DNA from: Candidatus Thioglobus autotrophicus
GTDB lineage: Bacteria > Pseudomonadota > Gammaproteobacteria > PS1 > Pseudothioglobaceae
Length of the DNA stretch: 64,000 nt
Direction: 5' to 3'
Assembly: GCF_001293165.1 (NCBI RefSeq)
Contig: NZ_CP010552.1
Coordinates: 434,001-498,000, forward strand
A model generated the notes under the pieces. It did not search any database, was not told where the DNA came from, and was given only the letters and a program-made list of their open reading frames with translations. Positions 24,454 to 33,873 of the stretch are shown here, piece by piece. The position numbers and the translations under genes were made by a program. The first letter of the stretch is position 1. Every line of letters starts with the position of its first letter.

Positions 24454-25313
24454 TACTCGATTAATTTATAATGTTTTTTACCCAGATCCAATCCAAATAG
24501 CTTTTCAAGCTTGAGTGATAATCTGTGTTTTTTTTGCTTGCTGGTTAATTTATAATCAGGATTGGCTTGAAATATACCTTTTTCTTTAGGTAACCAATCT
24601 TGCATTATGGCAGGATGAGTGCCGTTAAATTCATTAATAATTTTTTGATCTATTTGAGAATAATCTATTTTTACAGGTTTAGACCCCCAATATTTATTCA
24701 CCTTTTGGCTTTTTAGGTTCATTTGCTCTTCACTACGAACCCAGCCATAATGATAACAACATGCACCCGTGTGTTTTGCTTTTGGATATCTACCATTTTT
24801 ATTGCTATCTAGCACCAGCCAAAATAAACCATCTGGCGCATATGACCTGACCGAATTTTTAATAATTCTAGCTTCTGACCGGTACCATCCAGGAGAGTTA
24901 AGGCAGCTGTTGGCATTGCCATAAAAATGATAAAAATCAAAGACTAGCGCTTCCACTTCGGGATTATCTACATGTGTTTGCATTGACGCTCTGATTTTAT
25001 CTAAATCATCTTCATGATAAACTTCATCGCCTTCAATATAAAATGCCCAATCCCCTGTACAATTAAACTGAGCAATCATCTTCTGCTGACCATAAACATA
25101 ACCACGATCATGCATATTGTCATTCCATATTGACTGAATGATACGAATTTTTGGATTTTTTATTGATTGTATAAGTGCTAAAGTATCGTCCTCACTGTCA
25201 CCAACATTGATGACAAATTCATCAACAATTGAAAGGATAGATTGAATAGATTGAATAAAAGGATAGCCTAATATTTGTCCATTTTTGATAAAAGTAAAAG
25301 CACTGACTTTCAT
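24453..25313 (-). CDS. Glycosyltransferase family 2-like protein
   Basis: 286 residues. GT-A start VSAFTFIKNGQILGYPFI, the acidic DSEDDT loop near residue 40 and the metal-binding-type motif FYIEGDEVYHEDDL near residue 92 point to a GT2-type transferase. A conserved-looking NSPGWYRSEARIIKN segment follows near 140. It lies between waaF and the carbamoyltransferase and shares one base with waaF, so an LPS core sugar is the likely acceptor. The sugar donor is unknown. Confidence 0.72.
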   Translation of the reverse strand: MKVSAFTFIKNGQILGYPFIQSIQSILSIVDEFVINVGDSEDDTLALIQSIKNPKIRIIQSIWNDNMHDRGYVYGQQKMIAQFNCTGDWAFYIEGDEVYHEDDLDKIRASMQTHVDNPEVEALVFDFYHFYGNANSCLNSPGWYRSEARIIKNSVRSYAPDGLFWLVLDSNKNGRYPKAKHTGACCYHYGWVRSEEQMNLKSQKVNKYWGSKPVKIDYSQIDQKIINEFNGTHPAIMQDWLPKEKGIFQANPDYKLTSKQKKHRLSLKLEKLFGLDLGKKHYKLIE

Positions 25314-25317
25314 AATT

Positions 25318-27141
25318 TTATTTGCGTGTTACCCGATAACCCTCAATGAATAGTTCATCGATATTGCAATCAATAAAATCAACTACTGCATCATTAGGGG
25401 TTCTTACGATTGTTCTGCCATGTAAATTGAAAGAGGTATTAAGACTAACACCATAGCCGGTAATATTTTTAAGCTCTTTGAGATATCGATAATAGTTAGG
25501 ATTGTCCTGCTCTTCTACAAATTGAGGTCTGGCTGTACCATCCACATGCACTGCACAAGGCAAATTCTTAATATGATCTTCTTTCATTCTAAAGGCAATG
25601 GCCATATGCTTATGAGGAAAACTCTGCTTAAATAACCTTTCTCGCTCCTCTTCTAGAATTGAAGGACAAAATGGCTGATAAGAGGGACGACGTTTAACTG
25701 TTGAGTTAATTCTTTGTCTAGTGTCTTCCATCATGGGGTTGCCAATAATAGAACGATTTCCTAGCGCCCTGGGGCCGAACTCCATCTTGCCGTGAAATAA
25801 AGAGCAGATCTTGCCTTCAGCAACAGATTTTGCAGCCTCTTCCGGCCAATTGCTCTCTAAATCTTCAACAATTATATTATCAAAACTATCGAGCGCTAAT
25901 TTGACCTGCTTGCGAGAGTACTCATCTCCAAAAAATGGCATTATATGATTTTTTAGCCAATCAAGATTTTCACCCAAATCCAATGCTGTTAAAATTGCAC
26001 TACCTATTGCTAGGCCATCATCACCCATGGCAGGCATTACATAAATATTTTTAAAATTAGTTCTTTCATAAATATTTAAGCTCATAATGATATTAGCAGC
26101 AACGCCGCCAGAAAGACATAAATTTTGAACTGGATATTGGCTATAAGTTACATTTAAATATTCAACAACTGTATCTTCAAGATAGGTTTGTATTACTGCA
26201 CAAAAATTTTCATCGCCAATTTTATTACGCTGATCCTTAAGCCAATCTAATGTATAAAATGGAATTATTTTTTCCTTATCATACTTAATGCTTAAGCTAC
26301 TTTTATCAATTTTAGTGATGCCTTTTAGTTGTGCTAGTAATACCTTATCAGCCTTACCAAAGGCTGCTAAGGCTTCAACTTTACCCTCGTCACTATTTGG
26401 CCTTAAATCCATTGCTTTGGTAAAATAATTGTATAACCTGCCAATAGACAAAAACCAATCATCCTTACCTAAAAAATCTGCTGTAGATTTTCCAATTAGC
26501 TTATATTCTTTACCATTAGTAAATAAAAACATTTTACTAAAGTAGCCATCCCCTTGACCATCTAGGGTGAGTGCTATTGCTTTTTTTCCATTAAAACTTG
26601 ATAAATAATATGAAGGAATGGCATGACATAAATGGTGGTCATAAAAGAACACTTCTTTAGGGTTAATATTATGTTTTGAAAAATTATCTTTTATATATCT
26701 GGTAAATGCTAATTTATTTGTTTTTGGCGTCTCTTTAACCAACGCCCTTTTGTATTTTGCGGTGTAATATGACTTAACTGCTGAAAAATTGGTAAATAAT
26801 GCCTTAAAAATTAGACGATTTTTCTCTTTTCTTGATATAGATAAATCTTTAATAAATTTAGGTTGAATAATTGACCTGATAGATTTTTCAATGTCCTTAT
26901 TGTAGGTCATTTTTTCTCTTAGCTCACCATCATGGCCTTTATCTTCAAAATCACTATAAGAGTGCGCAACATAATCTACATTATGAAACTGATATTTTTC
27001 CAGTATAGGAGTGATATCCATATTATCATGCTTGATTCTGGTAACCCTCTCTGTACTCATGGCAAAAATACTTTTCTTCTGGGTATCTAATGCGCACAAT
27101 GCGCTATCATGCCCACAATATTTAGTTCCAATAATTACCAT
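25318..27141 (-). CDS. NodU/CmcH-family carbamoyltransferase
   Basis: 607 residues, usual for the family. The N-terminal Kae1/YgjD-like ATP-binding domain includes GTKYCGHDSALCALD at residues 5-19, FYDHHLCHAIPSYYLS near 175 (metal-binding His pair) and LTLDGQGDG near 202. The C-terminal part has FGPRALGNRSIIGNP near 470 and SLNTSFNLHGRTIV near 568. It transfers a carbamoyl group from carbamoyl phosphate to a sugar hydroxyl. In Pseudomonas an LPS core heptose is carbamoylated by such an enzyme. Placement beside waaF and three GT9 genes fits a heptose target, by inference. Confidence 0.82.
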   Translation of the reverse strand: MVIIGTKYCGHDSALCALDTQKKSIFAMSTERVTRIKHDNMDITPILEKYQFHNVDYVAHSYSDFEDKGHDGELREKMTYNKDIEKSIRSIIQPKFIKDLSISRKEKNRLIFKALFTNFSAVKSYYTAKYKRALVKETPKTNKLAFTRYIKDNFSKHNINPKEVFFYDHHLCHAIPSYYLSSFNGKKAIALTLDGQGDGYFSKMFLFTNGKEYKLIGKSTADFLGKDDWFLSIGRLYNYFTKAMDLRPNSDEGKVEALAAFGKADKVLLAQLKGITKIDKSSLSIKYDKEKIIPFYTLDWLKDQRNKIGDENFCAVIQTYLEDTVVEYLNVTYSQYPVQNLCLSGGVAANIIMSLNIYERTNFKNIYVMPAMGDDGLAIGSAILTALDLGENLDWLKNHIMPFFGDEYSRKQVKLALDSFDNIIVEDLESNWPEEAAKSVAEGKICSLFHGKMEFGPRALGNRSIIGNPMMEDTRQRINSTVKRRPSYQPFCPSILEEERERLFKQSFPHKHMAIAFRMKEDHIKNLPCAVHVDGTARPQFVEEQDNPNYYRYLKELKNITGYGVSLNTSFNLHGRTIVRTPNDAVVDFIDCNIDELFIEGYRVTRK

Positions 27142-28211
27142 TATTCAATCTCTTTAATCAACTCTAAACTACTTTGAACAACATCATACACACTGTAGCC
27201 TTGTATGGTCTCTTTATCATTAGAAAATACCGACTTGTTTAACAATGATTTTGGCGCCCACAACCTGTAATTATTCTTATTTGCAGTGTAGATTGAAACA
27301 GACGGAATATTGAAAGCAGATGCGATATGAATTATCGAGGTATCGGGAGATATAACTAAATCTAGCTCTGAGATAAGGGCTGATACCTCAAGTATTGAAA
27401 AATATGATGACACTACATAATTAAGCCCCATATATTTTATTAATTTTTCTATCTTTCCTTCATCACCTGGTTTGGAGAGGATAATTATCAAAATCTTTGC
27501 ATTCTTTTGATAAATTCCTTGACATATAGCCCTTAAATTATCAGGGTTAATTTCTCCATTGTGACTATAGCCCTCTAAATTAATGCCAATTTTTATTTTT
27601 TCAGAAGATGTATTTTTAATGAAATTTTTGGCAATGCCCCTTTGATTATCACTAAGAAAAATATCATATTTAGATGATTTCGATTTTAAATTAAAAACAC
27701 CCAGAGTTTCTAGACATATATCACTCCAATGATCTTTTTTATTTTCTTTAGTATAAAAATCATACACCTTTAGCTTTTCTGCATCAACATTGTATCTGCC
27801 ATACTTCTTGAAAACTGACGCAACAAGTTTAGGTTTGATAATTTTGGTAATAAGTATAGCGCGAGTAACTACTTTTGCTTCAAATTCAAAACATACATCG
27901 AATTTACGCTTTCGTAATTTAAATAAAACTGGAAGGAGCTTTAACCAATTATTGGTATAAGTGTATATATTGTCAATATAAGGGTTATTACTCAATATGG
28001 CCTTATTAACACTACTTGCTAATACAGAAATACTAATATGGGGATAAGATTTTTTCAACTCTCTAAATACTGGCGTACAAACCACCATATCTCCAATTTT
28101 GTCGTACTTTAAAAAGATTACACTATCAATTCCATTTGCATCAATAACAGAAATCTGACTTCTGACTAAAGATGTTAAAAAAATACCTTTTATAGTTTTA
28201 ATTAACGACAT
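27141..28211 (-). CDS. GT9 glycosyltransferase (heptosyltransferase family), tandem paralogue 1
   Basis: 356 residues. VIFLKYDKIGDMVVCTPVF near residue 33 and ISPDTSIIHIASAFNIPSV near 290 are the GT9 N- and C-domain signatures. It shares the unusual YDxIGDMVVxTPVFRELK block and the C-terminal YxVxDVV motif with the next two genes, so all three are tandem duplicates; this copy is the most diverged. The donor is probably ADP-heptose, but other GT9 donors cannot be excluded. It overlaps the carbamoyltransferase start by one base. Confidence 0.78.
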   Translation of the reverse strand: MSLIKTIKGIFLTSLVRSQISVIDANGIDSVIFLKYDKIGDMVVCTPVFRELKKSYPHISISVLASSVNKAILSNNPYIDNIYTYTNNWLKLLPVLFKLRKRKFDVCFEFEAKVVTRAILITKIIKPKLVASVFKKYGRYNVDAEKLKVYDFYTKENKKDHWSDICLETLGVFNLKSKSSKYDIFLSDNQRGIAKNFIKNTSSEKIKIGINLEGYSHNGEINPDNLRAICQGIYQKNAKILIIILSKPGDEGKIEKLIKYMGLNYVVSSYFSILEVSALISELDLVISPDTSIIHIASAFNIPSVSIYTANKNNYRLWAPKSLLNKSVFSNDKETIQGYSVYDVVQSSLELIKEIE

Positions 28212-28219
28212 GAATAAAA

Positions 28220-29299
28220 TTAATGCTCAACTTTTTTTAGCATGTCTAAACCAAACCTAACAACATCAGCAACACTATAATCATATAATCCGTGTTTACT
28301 TTTAGCAAAAACTGTTCTATTTAAGGTTGATGTAGGTCTCCATAGCCTGTAGCTATCAGGATTATTCTCATGTATGGATACTACTGGCTTGTCAAATGCC
28401 GATGCAATATGAACAATTGATGTATCAGGTGTAATAATTAGGTCTAGTTGCTGTATTAATGCGGAGACATCAAGAATTGTATTTGTTTTGTAGCTTTCGA
28501 TAACATAATCAAGATTCATATCAATTACTTGATCGCTAATAGCGTGTGAATTTTCAGGTGTAGATAGAATGATGATTTGAATATTCTCATTGCCCTTATA
28601 AAGGCCTTCGCAAATCTCCTTTAATTTATCAAATTTTATTCTTTTATCAACTATAGCACCTTCAACATTAATACCAATTATTTTTTTATTATGAAAACCT
28701 TTTAAAAAATTTATTGCACATTGCTCTTTCTCTCTGGTAAGAAATAATTCATATTTTTTTGACTTCGCCGAAACTCCTAATGGAGATAGCACCGACAACC
28801 AAATATCTCTAAAATGCGCACTCTTTGGCCTTTCAGTGTAAAAATCATACAATGTTAGCTCGTTACCCTTGACGCCATACCTTCCATCTTTTTTTACAGA
28901 AATTATTGCTTTTGGTTTGATAATTTTTAATCGTATTATGGCATGTGGCACTACAGAATGATCAAATTCTACACAGACATCAAAATTTTTCATTCTCAAT
29001 TTTAACAAAGTAAAAAGATCACTAAATAAATTATTTTTATAGTTGGTTTCTATCACATCAATATGGGGGTTATTGACTAAAACACCCTTATTAATTTTGC
29101 TAGCCAATACTGTAATAGTTACATTGGGATTCGCAAGTTTTAGCTCTCTAAAGACAGGAGTAGTTACAACCATATCTCCAATTCGATCATAACGAAAGAA
29201 TAGAATTGTTTTTGCCTGCTTAATATCAAAACTAGCTGGACTCTTCCTTGTTAGCAGTCTTAATAGATAGGCTTTAAAAGGTTTTTTACTCGTTGCCAT
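28220..29299 (-). CDS. GT9 glycosyltransferase (heptosyltransferase family), tandem paralogue 2
   Basis: 359 residues. It starts ATSKKPFKAYLLRLLTRK, then ILFFRYDRIGDMVVTTPVF near residue 31, and ends with LIITPDTSIVHIASAF near 290 and a DSYRLWRPTSTLNRTVF block almost identical to that of its neighbour at 29303. It lies 8 bases from paralogue 1 and 3 bases from paralogue 3. Function as for the family: transfer of heptose or a related sugar to the LPS core. Acceptor order among the three is unknown. Confidence 0.78.
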   Translation of the reverse strand: MATSKKPFKAYLLRLLTRKSPASFDIKQAKTILFFRYDRIGDMVVTTPVFRELKLANPNVTITVLASKINKGVLVNNPHIDVIETNYKNNLFSDLFTLLKLRMKNFDVCVEFDHSVVPHAIIRLKIIKPKAIISVKKDGRYGVKGNELTLYDFYTERPKSAHFRDIWLSVLSPLGVSAKSKKYELFLTREKEQCAINFLKGFHNKKIIGINVEGAIVDKRIKFDKLKEICEGLYKGNENIQIIILSTPENSHAISDQVIDMNLDYVIESYKTNTILDVSALIQQLDLIITPDTSIVHIASAFDKPVVSIHENNPDSYRLWRPTSTLNRTVFAKSKHGLYDYSVADVVRFGLDMLKKVEH

Positions 29300-29302
29300 A
29301 AA

Positions 29303-30376
29303 TTAGTCTTTAATTTTGGTTATCATCTCTAAACTAGCTCTTACAATCTCATCGACACTATAGTCAAATAATCCATGCTCGCTCTTGGAAAATACTGTTT
29401 TATTCATAGTTGAAGTTGGCTTCCAGAGTCTATAGCTGTCTAAATTATTTTCATGTATTGTTACTAATGGCTTATTAAAAGCAGATGCAATATGAACAAT
29501 TGATGTGTCGGGTGTAATAATTAGGTCTAGTTTCTGTATTAATGCAGAAACATCCAATATAGAAAAATAAGATGGGATGACAAAATCAAGCCCTAATTCG
29601 ACTAATAAATGATCAATTTTTTGCTTTTGATTGGGTAAGGCTAATATGATAATTTTGATATTCTGGTAACCTTTATGTATTCCCTTGCAAATTTGCCTTA
29701 GTTCTTTTAGTTGGATTTGTTTTTCCTGAAAAGAACCCTCCAAATTTATGCCTATTTTTAATTCTTTATCAAAATGAGAAAGAAATCCTTGGGCCTTTTC
29801 TCTTTCATGTTTACTTAGAAATAAATCATATTTTTCAGAAACTGGATTAATACCAAAGAAAGTCAGAGTTTGAAGCCATATTTTTCCAAAATTATCTTTT
29901 TTATTTTTTAACGTATGAAATTTATAAAGCTCTAATTCACTGCCTCTTGTGCCATACCTACCATCTTTATGTATAGAAAGAACCACTTTTGGATTTATTA
30001 TCCTAAGTCTAAGAATAGAATGATAGACAACCGAATGTTCAAGCTCAATACAAACGTCGAATTTCTTTCTCCTTAAAAAGAATAGCATTTTTAAATCGTT
30101 AATGAGATTATCTTTATTATTAATGAAAATATCTTTAATATATGGATTGTATCTAATCACGCCTTGGTTAGCATTGCTCGCTATAACTGAGATATCGATG
30201 TTGGGATATGCTAACTTTAATTCTCTAAAGATGGGTGTAGTTACAAGCATATCACCAATTCTATCATACTTTAGAATAAGCACTTTCTTCACCTTGCTAA
30301 GATCGAGAGGTTTGTTATTTTTTTTAGTTAGTAACTTTAAAAGGCGAGCTTTAAATCGTTTTTCTTTGTGTGGCAT
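29303..30376 (-). CDS. GT9 glycosyltransferase (heptosyltransferase family), tandem paralogue 3
   Basis: I place the start at ATG 30376 (357 residues). The resulting N-terminus (MPHKEKRFKARLLKLLTKK) aligns with paralogue 2, while the longer frame from 30439 would take its first 14 codons from the end of the inserted IS element. GT9 signatures are VLILKYDRIGDMLVTTPIF and LIITPDTSIVHIASAF. The IS now sits 22 bases upstream of this start, separating the gene from the GT2 gene that preceded it, and may have changed its transcription. Confidence 0.76.
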   Translation of the reverse strand: MPHKEKRFKARLLKLLTKKNNKPLDLSKVKKVLILKYDRIGDMLVTTPIFRELKLAYPNIDISVIASNANQGVIRYNPYIKDIFINNKDNLINDLKMLFFLRRKKFDVCIELEHSVVYHSILRLRIINPKVVLSIHKDGRYGTRGSELELYKFHTLKNKKDNFGKIWLQTLTFFGINPVSEKYDLFLSKHEREKAQGFLSHFDKELKIGINLEGSFQEKQIQLKELRQICKGIHKGYQNIKIIILALPNQKQKIDHLLVELGLDFVIPSYFSILDVSALIQKLDLIITPDTSIVHIASAFNKPLVTIHENNLDSYRLWKPTSTMNKTVFSKSEHGLFDYSVDEIVRASLEMITKIKD

Positions 30377-30398
30377 ATGGATACAATGATTTATTTTT

Positions 30399-31138
30399 GG
30401 GTCATGACAACTTAAGCGACTCTTTTCTAAACATTCCAAGCAAAACTTTATAAATATTTTGCTTGCGATTATTAAATCTAAATTCGCATTCTTTTAAGTG
30501 TAAATTAAACATACTTTTATCCATTCCTTTAAACTTTACCAATCTATTTTTAGCATAACCCCAGAATGATTCAATTCCATTAATATGTGAATTACCTCTG
30601 GCAAATTCATTCTTACTATGATGCACTCTAAAGTGCTTCTTATAATCAAAATCTACAAGCCCATTATACCCGCGCCATCCATCTGAATGAATAACGCTAT
30701 CAATACTAGTCTTACCCTTGATAATCCTTTGCAGGGTGGCGCTACTACAGTCTGGAACTATTTCAGTGTACACTTGATCGCCACGTTTCAATAAACCAAA
30801 TACTATTGTTTTACCCCTGGCACCACGGCCGCGTTTTCCGCGGACGCGCCGTGCGCCAAAATAACTTTCGTCAACTTCAATCTGACCCACTAAAGGATCA
30901 GATTGAAGCAAAGATAACTCTAAAATTCTAAGTCTAATAGCAGTTAAATATTTGTTAATTGTTTGCCTGCTTAAACTTGTTAAATGAGAGATTTGAGTTG
31001 CACTCGAATCCTCAGAAAACAACAAAATTATTTGCCTAAATTTGGCCTCTGAAATACGTGAACGAATCACATACTTGTTTTTTACTTTCATGACGGTACT
31101 TTAACAGGTTTTTAAACATGCTTAAGTTGTCATGACCC
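30399..31138 (-). mobile_element. Intact IS1595-family insertion sequence, 740 bp
   Basis: Perfect 19-bp terminal inverted repeats: GGGTCATGACAACTTAAGC at 30399-30417 and its complement at 31120-31138. The element is flanked by an identical 8-bp target duplication, TTATTTTT (30391-30398 and 31139-31146), the size expected for IS1595 elements. One transposase gene fills it; its stop codon lies inside the left repeat. The first base of the stop codon of the gene at 31146 is the last base of the right duplication, so the stop was kept. Exact repeats suggest recent transposition. Confidence 0.93.
30402..31091 (-). CDS. IS1595-family (ISXO2-like) transposase
   Basis: 229 residues. A helix-turn-helix (SATQISHLTSLSRQTINKYL) spans residues about 31-50. 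The DDE-type catalytic domain has IEVDESYFGARRVRGKRGRG (first Asp near residue 74), VIHSDGWRGYN (second Asp near 138) and HINGIESFWGYAK (Glu/Asn region near 174). The N-terminal zinc ribbon found in many IS1595 transposases is not seen, so this is the short form. The frame is intact from end to end, so the element may be active. Confidence 0.93.
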   Translation of the reverse strand: MKVKNKYVIRSRISEAKFRQIILLFSEDSSATQISHLTSLSRQTINKYLTAIRLRILELSLLQSDPLVGQIEVDESYFGARRVRGKRGRGARGKTIVFGLLKRGDQVYTEIVPDCSSATLQRIIKGKTSIDSVIHSDGWRGYNGLVDFDYKKHFRVHHSKNEFARGNSHINGIESFWGYAKNRLVKFKGMDKSMFNLHLKECEFRFNNRKQNIYKVLLGMFRKESLKLS

Positions 31139-31145
31139 TTATTTT

Positions 31146-31937
31146 TTAATCTTTTAAATATTTATTAATGCCATCATCGCACCAATTCAATCGATTGGCA
31201 ATACTATATTGTAATATAGCATCATTACCATGTAGGCTCCCCCTAGAGCTTTCATGATGAAACAAATGGTATTGAATGGCCTTAAAACGTAATGTTTTAC
31301 GAAAAACTCCATAATTAAATAATCTCACAACAAATTCACTGTCTTCTCTACCCCAGCCTTCAAAATTTTCATTAAATCCATTAACTGAAATGCAATCACT
31401 CTTAAAGAAAGACATGTTGCATGTCTTTATACCTTTAAGATGTGTTTTTTTAGAAGAGAAAATTCTAGATAATTGATTAGAATACAAGCTGTTCTTTTGA
31501 TTTTTAAGTCCATTATCAAGAAAATAAAAATAGGTTGTTTGATTATTTATCGCCAAATCAGTTCTTTCTTTTGTCAATAAAGATCGCTTACCCTGGATGA
31601 GATATCCTTTTTGCGCATGCTCGAGATGATCTGCAACAAAATGAGTATGGAGCACCATATCGCCATCAATCAACACTATATATTCTTGTGTTGAAGTGGC
31701 AATGGCCTTATTTCTAGATTTTGCAGCCCTAAAACCCTTGTCTTCTTGCCAAGAATGCTGAATATTTAAAATATTTTTACTCTGAAAATTATCAATAATA
31801 GCTTGAGTTTTATCATCACTACCGTCATCAGCAATAATAACTTCTGCAGGTAATACAGTTTGTCGTTCCACACTTAATAATACTAATTCGAGTGCTTTGG
31901 GGCGATTGTATGTCGTTATTATCAAACTGCATTTCAT
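31146..31937 (-). CDS. Family 2 glycosyltransferase
   Basis: 263 residues. CSLIITTYNRPKALELVL opens the protein, ADDGSDDKTQAII (near residue 36) and VLIDGDMVLH (DxD-like, near 92) are donor/metal motifs, and EGWGREDSEFVVRL near residue 195 matches the C-terminal acceptor motif of galactosyltransferase-like GT2 enzymes. Its stop codon touches the IS target duplication. Before the IS arrived it would have been 22 bases upstream of the GT9 gene at 29303. Acceptor unknown. Confidence 0.82.
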   Translation of the reverse strand: MKCSLIITTYNRPKALELVLLSVERQTVLPAEVIIADDGSDDKTQAIIDNFQSKNILNIQHSWQEDKGFRAAKSRNKAIATSTQEYIVLIDGDMVLHTHFVADHLEHAQKGYLIQGKRSLLTKERTDLAINNQTTYFYFLDNGLKNQKNSLYSNQLSRIFSSKKTHLKGIKTCNMSFFKSDCISVNGFNENFEGWGREDSEFVVRLFNYGVFRKTLRFKAIQYHLFHHESSRGSLHGNDAILQYSIANRLNWCDDGINKYLKD

Positions 31938-32005
31938 TTATTACATGCCTTATGGATCAAGAATTTAGGTAACATTTAACCACAATTAAACACCAAAAAA
32001 AATGC

Positions 32006-32800
32006 ATGTATAAAATATCTGCCTATATTATTACTTACAATGAAATTGATAAAATCACTGACTGTATTAACAGTGTTTTATGGGTAGATGAAATTATTGT
32101 TATTGATTCTCATAGTACTGATGGTACCACTGAAATAGCTGAAAAATTGGGGTGCAAAGTCATTCATATTCCATTTGAAGGGTATGGGAAACTTAGAAAT
32201 GAGGCAATTAAACACTGCTCAGGCGAATGGATTCTAAGCTTGGACTCTGATGAGAGGTGCACAACAGAGTTTCGTGACGAGGTCATGCATATCACGGAAA
32301 ATAGCAACTATGATATTTACAAAGTGCCTAGAAAGAATTACTTTATGGGTCGGTGGATAAGACACTCCGGTTGGTACCCCAACTTTAGACAACCACAACT
32401 CTTTCGCAATGGAAAAATGTCTTACACTTTGGATCCTGTCCATGAAGGGTATGTTAAAAATAGTAACAAAGATGTTCAAACTACTAGAAGCTTTATCTGG
32501 CAGTTCCCCTTCAAGAACACCGAAGAAATTATGCATAAAGCCAATCGATATTCAACATTAGGCGCAAGAAAATTAAATTCAAAAGGTACTGTAGGTAGCG
32601 TTAATAAGGCTTTCTTTCACGGTCTCTGGGCTTTTATAAAGCACTATATTTTTAAATTTGGATTCTTAGATGGCGGTGCAGGGTTTGTTATTGCCTTTGG
32701 TAATTTTGAAGGAACTTTTTACCGATATCTTAAACTGTCAGAAATACAATTCAAATGGGAAAAACCTCCAACAATAAATCCTATTAACAAGGCTAGTTAG
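32006..32800 (+). CDS. Family 2 glycosyltransferase, WaaE/KdtX type
   Basis: 264 residues. ISAYIITYNEIDKITDCIN and VLWVDEIIVIDSHSTDGT at the start, ILSLDSDER near residue 77 and the RWIRHSGWYPNFRQPQLF motif near 113 match WaaE/KdtX LPS core beta-glucosyltransferases. The C-terminus has a hydrophobic FIKHYIFKFGFLDGGAGFV stretch that may associate with the membrane. It is alone on the plus strand and overlaps the convergent gene at 32797 by 4 bases. A paralogue lies at 46847-47548. Confidence 0.8.
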   Translation: MYKISAYIITYNEIDKITDCINSVLWVDEIIVIDSHSTDGTTEIAEKLGCKVIHIPFEGYGKLRNEAIKHCSGEWILSLDSDERCTTEFRDEVMHITENSNYDIYKVPRKNYFMGRWIRHSGWYPNFRQPQLFRNGKMSYTLDPVHEGYVKNSNKDVQTTRSFIWQFPFKNTEEIMHKANRYSTLGARKLNSKGTVGSVNKAFFHGLWAFIKHYIFKFGFLDGGAGFVIAFGNFEGTFYRYLKLSEIQFKWEKPPTINPINKAS

Positions 32801-33873
32801 ATGTTTAGGAATTTATAGGCATTATCATATTGAGTTAGAATACTTTCAACTGAAATTTTCTTAACATCTAACTCGTCAAAATTTGAGAAAGCAACGACAG
32901 AATGTGTCAATTGCATTTCAGGTGTCAATCTGGCAAACAAAGGTATGATAGGCGTACCTACGGCGTTAGCTGCATGCATCAATCCCCCATCACAGCACAA
33001 TAACACCTGGGAATCTTTAATAACACTTGCTGTTTGTACAAATGTTAATTGGTTTACCATATTGACAATATTTTTTTTGCCGTGTGCACTTATCAACTCG
33101 TTAGCAATTTCCATAGCATTACTTGATCCAACCAAGGCAATGTTAAGTGCGCTTGACCTTGCAAATAACCCATCAATTACATCAGACCATTTGTCGTAGG
33201 TTCGATAATCCCACTCACCGCCTAATGCAATAGCAATATACTTATTTAGAGATTGAAATACAGGTGTAGCGACAGCATCTTTTGAAAAGTTCATTGTTGC
33301 TCTGGCAGTTGAATTTATTTCAGTTTCTGACTCCGAATACCCTAATAATTGATTCATTCGATGAAAACTAAATAAAGCCCTATTCACCTCTGGACCATTG
33401 TAATATCCATACATACCGACAAAAGGTGTCTTCGGTTGCACTTCTGATTTGATTTTCATACTCTTAGTACTGTATGAATCAATAATCACCAAATCATATT
33501 GATGATCTTTCAATTGATTTATGTTCGTTACAACTTTTGAAAAAATGTGATCTTGTTGATAAATATGTGCATTTTTAATGTCTGTAAATAAAACAACCTT
33601 TTTGTCGCTTAACATCGCCCTACTAGAAAGGTCCATAAGACTATCCCCAAGGCTTGGGGCTGATTTATTGATCCACAAAATTCGATGATGCCGCTGATAA
33701 ATTTGATCAACTTCTAAATTATTTTGCCCCTTAAGCAAGAGGTACAAATAACGCTTAACAAACTTAATGTAACGCTTAACGATAGATGTATTTTTAATAA
33801 ATTCTGTCGTATAGCTTGGAATATCATATCGAAAAGGGAAAGTGTATGTCCGCTTAAAACTAGAGAGTTTCAT
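32797..33873 (-). CDS. GT9-like glycosyltransferase, divergent
   Basis: 358 residues. The N-terminal 55 residues are a basic extension with aromatic residues. The core starts ILWINKSAPSLGDSLMDLS near residue 68, which replaces the usual GDxxxxTP block. LLCCDGGLMHAANAVGTPI near residue 290 is the GT9 C-domain motif, so the family assignment is moderate. It overlaps the next GT9 gene by 14 bases. Probable role in the LPS core; donor unknown. Confidence 0.65.
   Translation of the reverse strand: MKLSSFKRTYTFPFRYDIPSYTTEFIKNTSIVKRYIKFVKRYLYLLLKGQNNLEVDQIYQRHHRILWINKSAPSLGDSLMDLSSRAMLSDKKVVLFTDIKNAHIYQQDHIFSKVVTNINQLKDHQYDLVIIDSYSTKSMKIKSEVQPKTPFVGMYGYYNGPEVNRALFSFHRMNQLLGYSESETEINSTARATMNFSKDAVATPVFQSLNKYIAIALGGEWDYRTYDKWSDVIDGLFARSSALNIALVGSSNAMEIANELISAHGKKNIVNMVNQLTFVQTASVIKDSQVLLCCDGGLMHAANAVGTPIIPLFARLTPEMQLTHSVVAFSNFDELDVKKISVESILTQYDNAYKFLNI

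Noticed and set aside
30377-30439. Longer N-terminus for the GT9 gene at 29303 starting at 30439
   Set aside because: The first 14 codons lie inside the IS1595 element, and the paralogues start at the position equal to 30376.
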